Below are positions 33,159-33,254 of a stretch of 33,254 bases of DNA, piece by piece. The notes below the pieces were generated by a model, which ran no database searches, was not told where the DNA came from, and saw only the letters and a program-made list of their open reading frames with translations. Source of the DNA: Gemmatimonadota bacterium. Lineage in GTDB: Bacteria > Gemmatimonadota > Gemmatimonadetes > Longimicrobiales > Longimicrobiaceae. The stretch lies in contig JAQBQD010000167.1 in assembly GCA_028287185.1 (NCBI GenBank), forward strand, positions 1 through 33,254, read 5' to 3'. Within the stretch, counting starts at the first letter, position 1; the number at the start of each line of letters is the position of its first letter. The position numbers were made by a program, and so were the translations under genes.

Positions 33159-33254
33159 CTACGATTTCTCGGCCGGCTCGGCCGCGGAGGGGCGGCCTGC
33201 GCCCCCGGAGCCGCCGCCCCGCGGGCCCACTGCCGCACCGCCGCCGGTCGCGGC
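33159..33254 (-). CDS. C-terminal end of an upstream operon gene (5' part outside window)
   Basis: A minus-strand frame is open from the right edge to a TAG at 33159-33161. It encodes 31 residues of Gly/Ala-rich tail ending AAEPAEKS. Trb operons usually have trbJ or trbK before trbL, so this may be the end of trbJ, but the visible tail is low complexity and not diagnostic. Confidence 0.45.
   Translation of the reverse strand, partial: AATGGGAAVGPRGGGSGGAGRPSAAEPAEKS

Noticed and set aside
1..33254. CRISPR array
   Set aside because: No regularly spaced repeat-spacer pattern was seen. The short direct repeats found occur only in pairs.

Overview
The window is GC-rich bacterial DNA, mostly near 70 % GC by eye. 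Two features suggest a diderm (Gram-negative-type) host rather than an actinobacterium: a sigma-54 enhancer-binding regulator, and a trb/VirB-type conjugation apparatus with an outer-membrane VirB9 homologue. I cannot name the genus; Gemmatimonadota (Longimicrobium-like) and myxobacteria are guesses.

Positions 1-7441 (minus strand) are the start of a lipopeptide biosynthesis operon. In transcription order it encodes a tandem-HTH protein, an ankyrin protein, an SbnB-like dehydrogenase, a small exported protein, an MbtH-like protein, a type II thioesterase, and a FAAL-PCP-C-A nonribosomal peptide synthetase that runs off the left edge. Upstream, 7442-8068 holds a good -24/-12 (sigma-54) promoter match, with a cluster of perfect inverted repeats about 80-160 bp further upstream. 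Next comes a sigma-54 activator gene without a sensory domain (8069-9016). I infer that this activator binds the repeats and controls the operon.

Positions 9017-10349 carry nothing I recognise. At 10350-10449 there is an intrinsic terminator followed by only the 3' part of a tRNA-Val(CAC) gene (anticodon arm to discriminator base). The 5' half is missing, so this looks like the duplicated end of an island integrated at a tRNA-Val gene, and the island should extend to the right.

The first 7 kb of the putative island (10893-17587) has the oddest architecture. Two adjacent segments are each bounded by an exact 18-bp inverted repeat, and each holds two convergent genes starting at or just inside the repeats. 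Segment 1 carries a GT2 glycosyltransferase and a large nuclease-STAND-NTPase-repeat protein resembling antiviral STAND proteins. Segment 2, of clearly lower GC, carries a six-helix membrane protein and a CDP-alcohol phosphatidyltransferase whose 3' ends overlap. Both repeat families have the form ATAA-N7-TTAT with different central bases. This suggests two independent invertible cassettes or a family of recombination or operator sites. A perfect 22-bp hairpin separates the segments.

Further right are an SF2 helicase translationally coupled to an HTH protein (18037-20282), a divergent gene with BID/relaxase-C-terminus-like repeats (20442-21626), and a decayed IS5-family element. The IS element abuts, and probably truncates, a nuclease toxin with an eCIS-cargo-like N-terminal motif (22212-23741). 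Then come a beta-propeller protein coupled to two ChrB-type chromate-resistance genes (24181-26530), and finally a minus-strand conjugation operon (trbL, trbF, trbG, trbI, traG; 33068 to 26671) whose genes are joined by 4-nt stop/start overlaps. Together these support an integrative conjugative element carrying defence and toxin cargo, though the integrase, relaxase core and intact tRNA are not in view.
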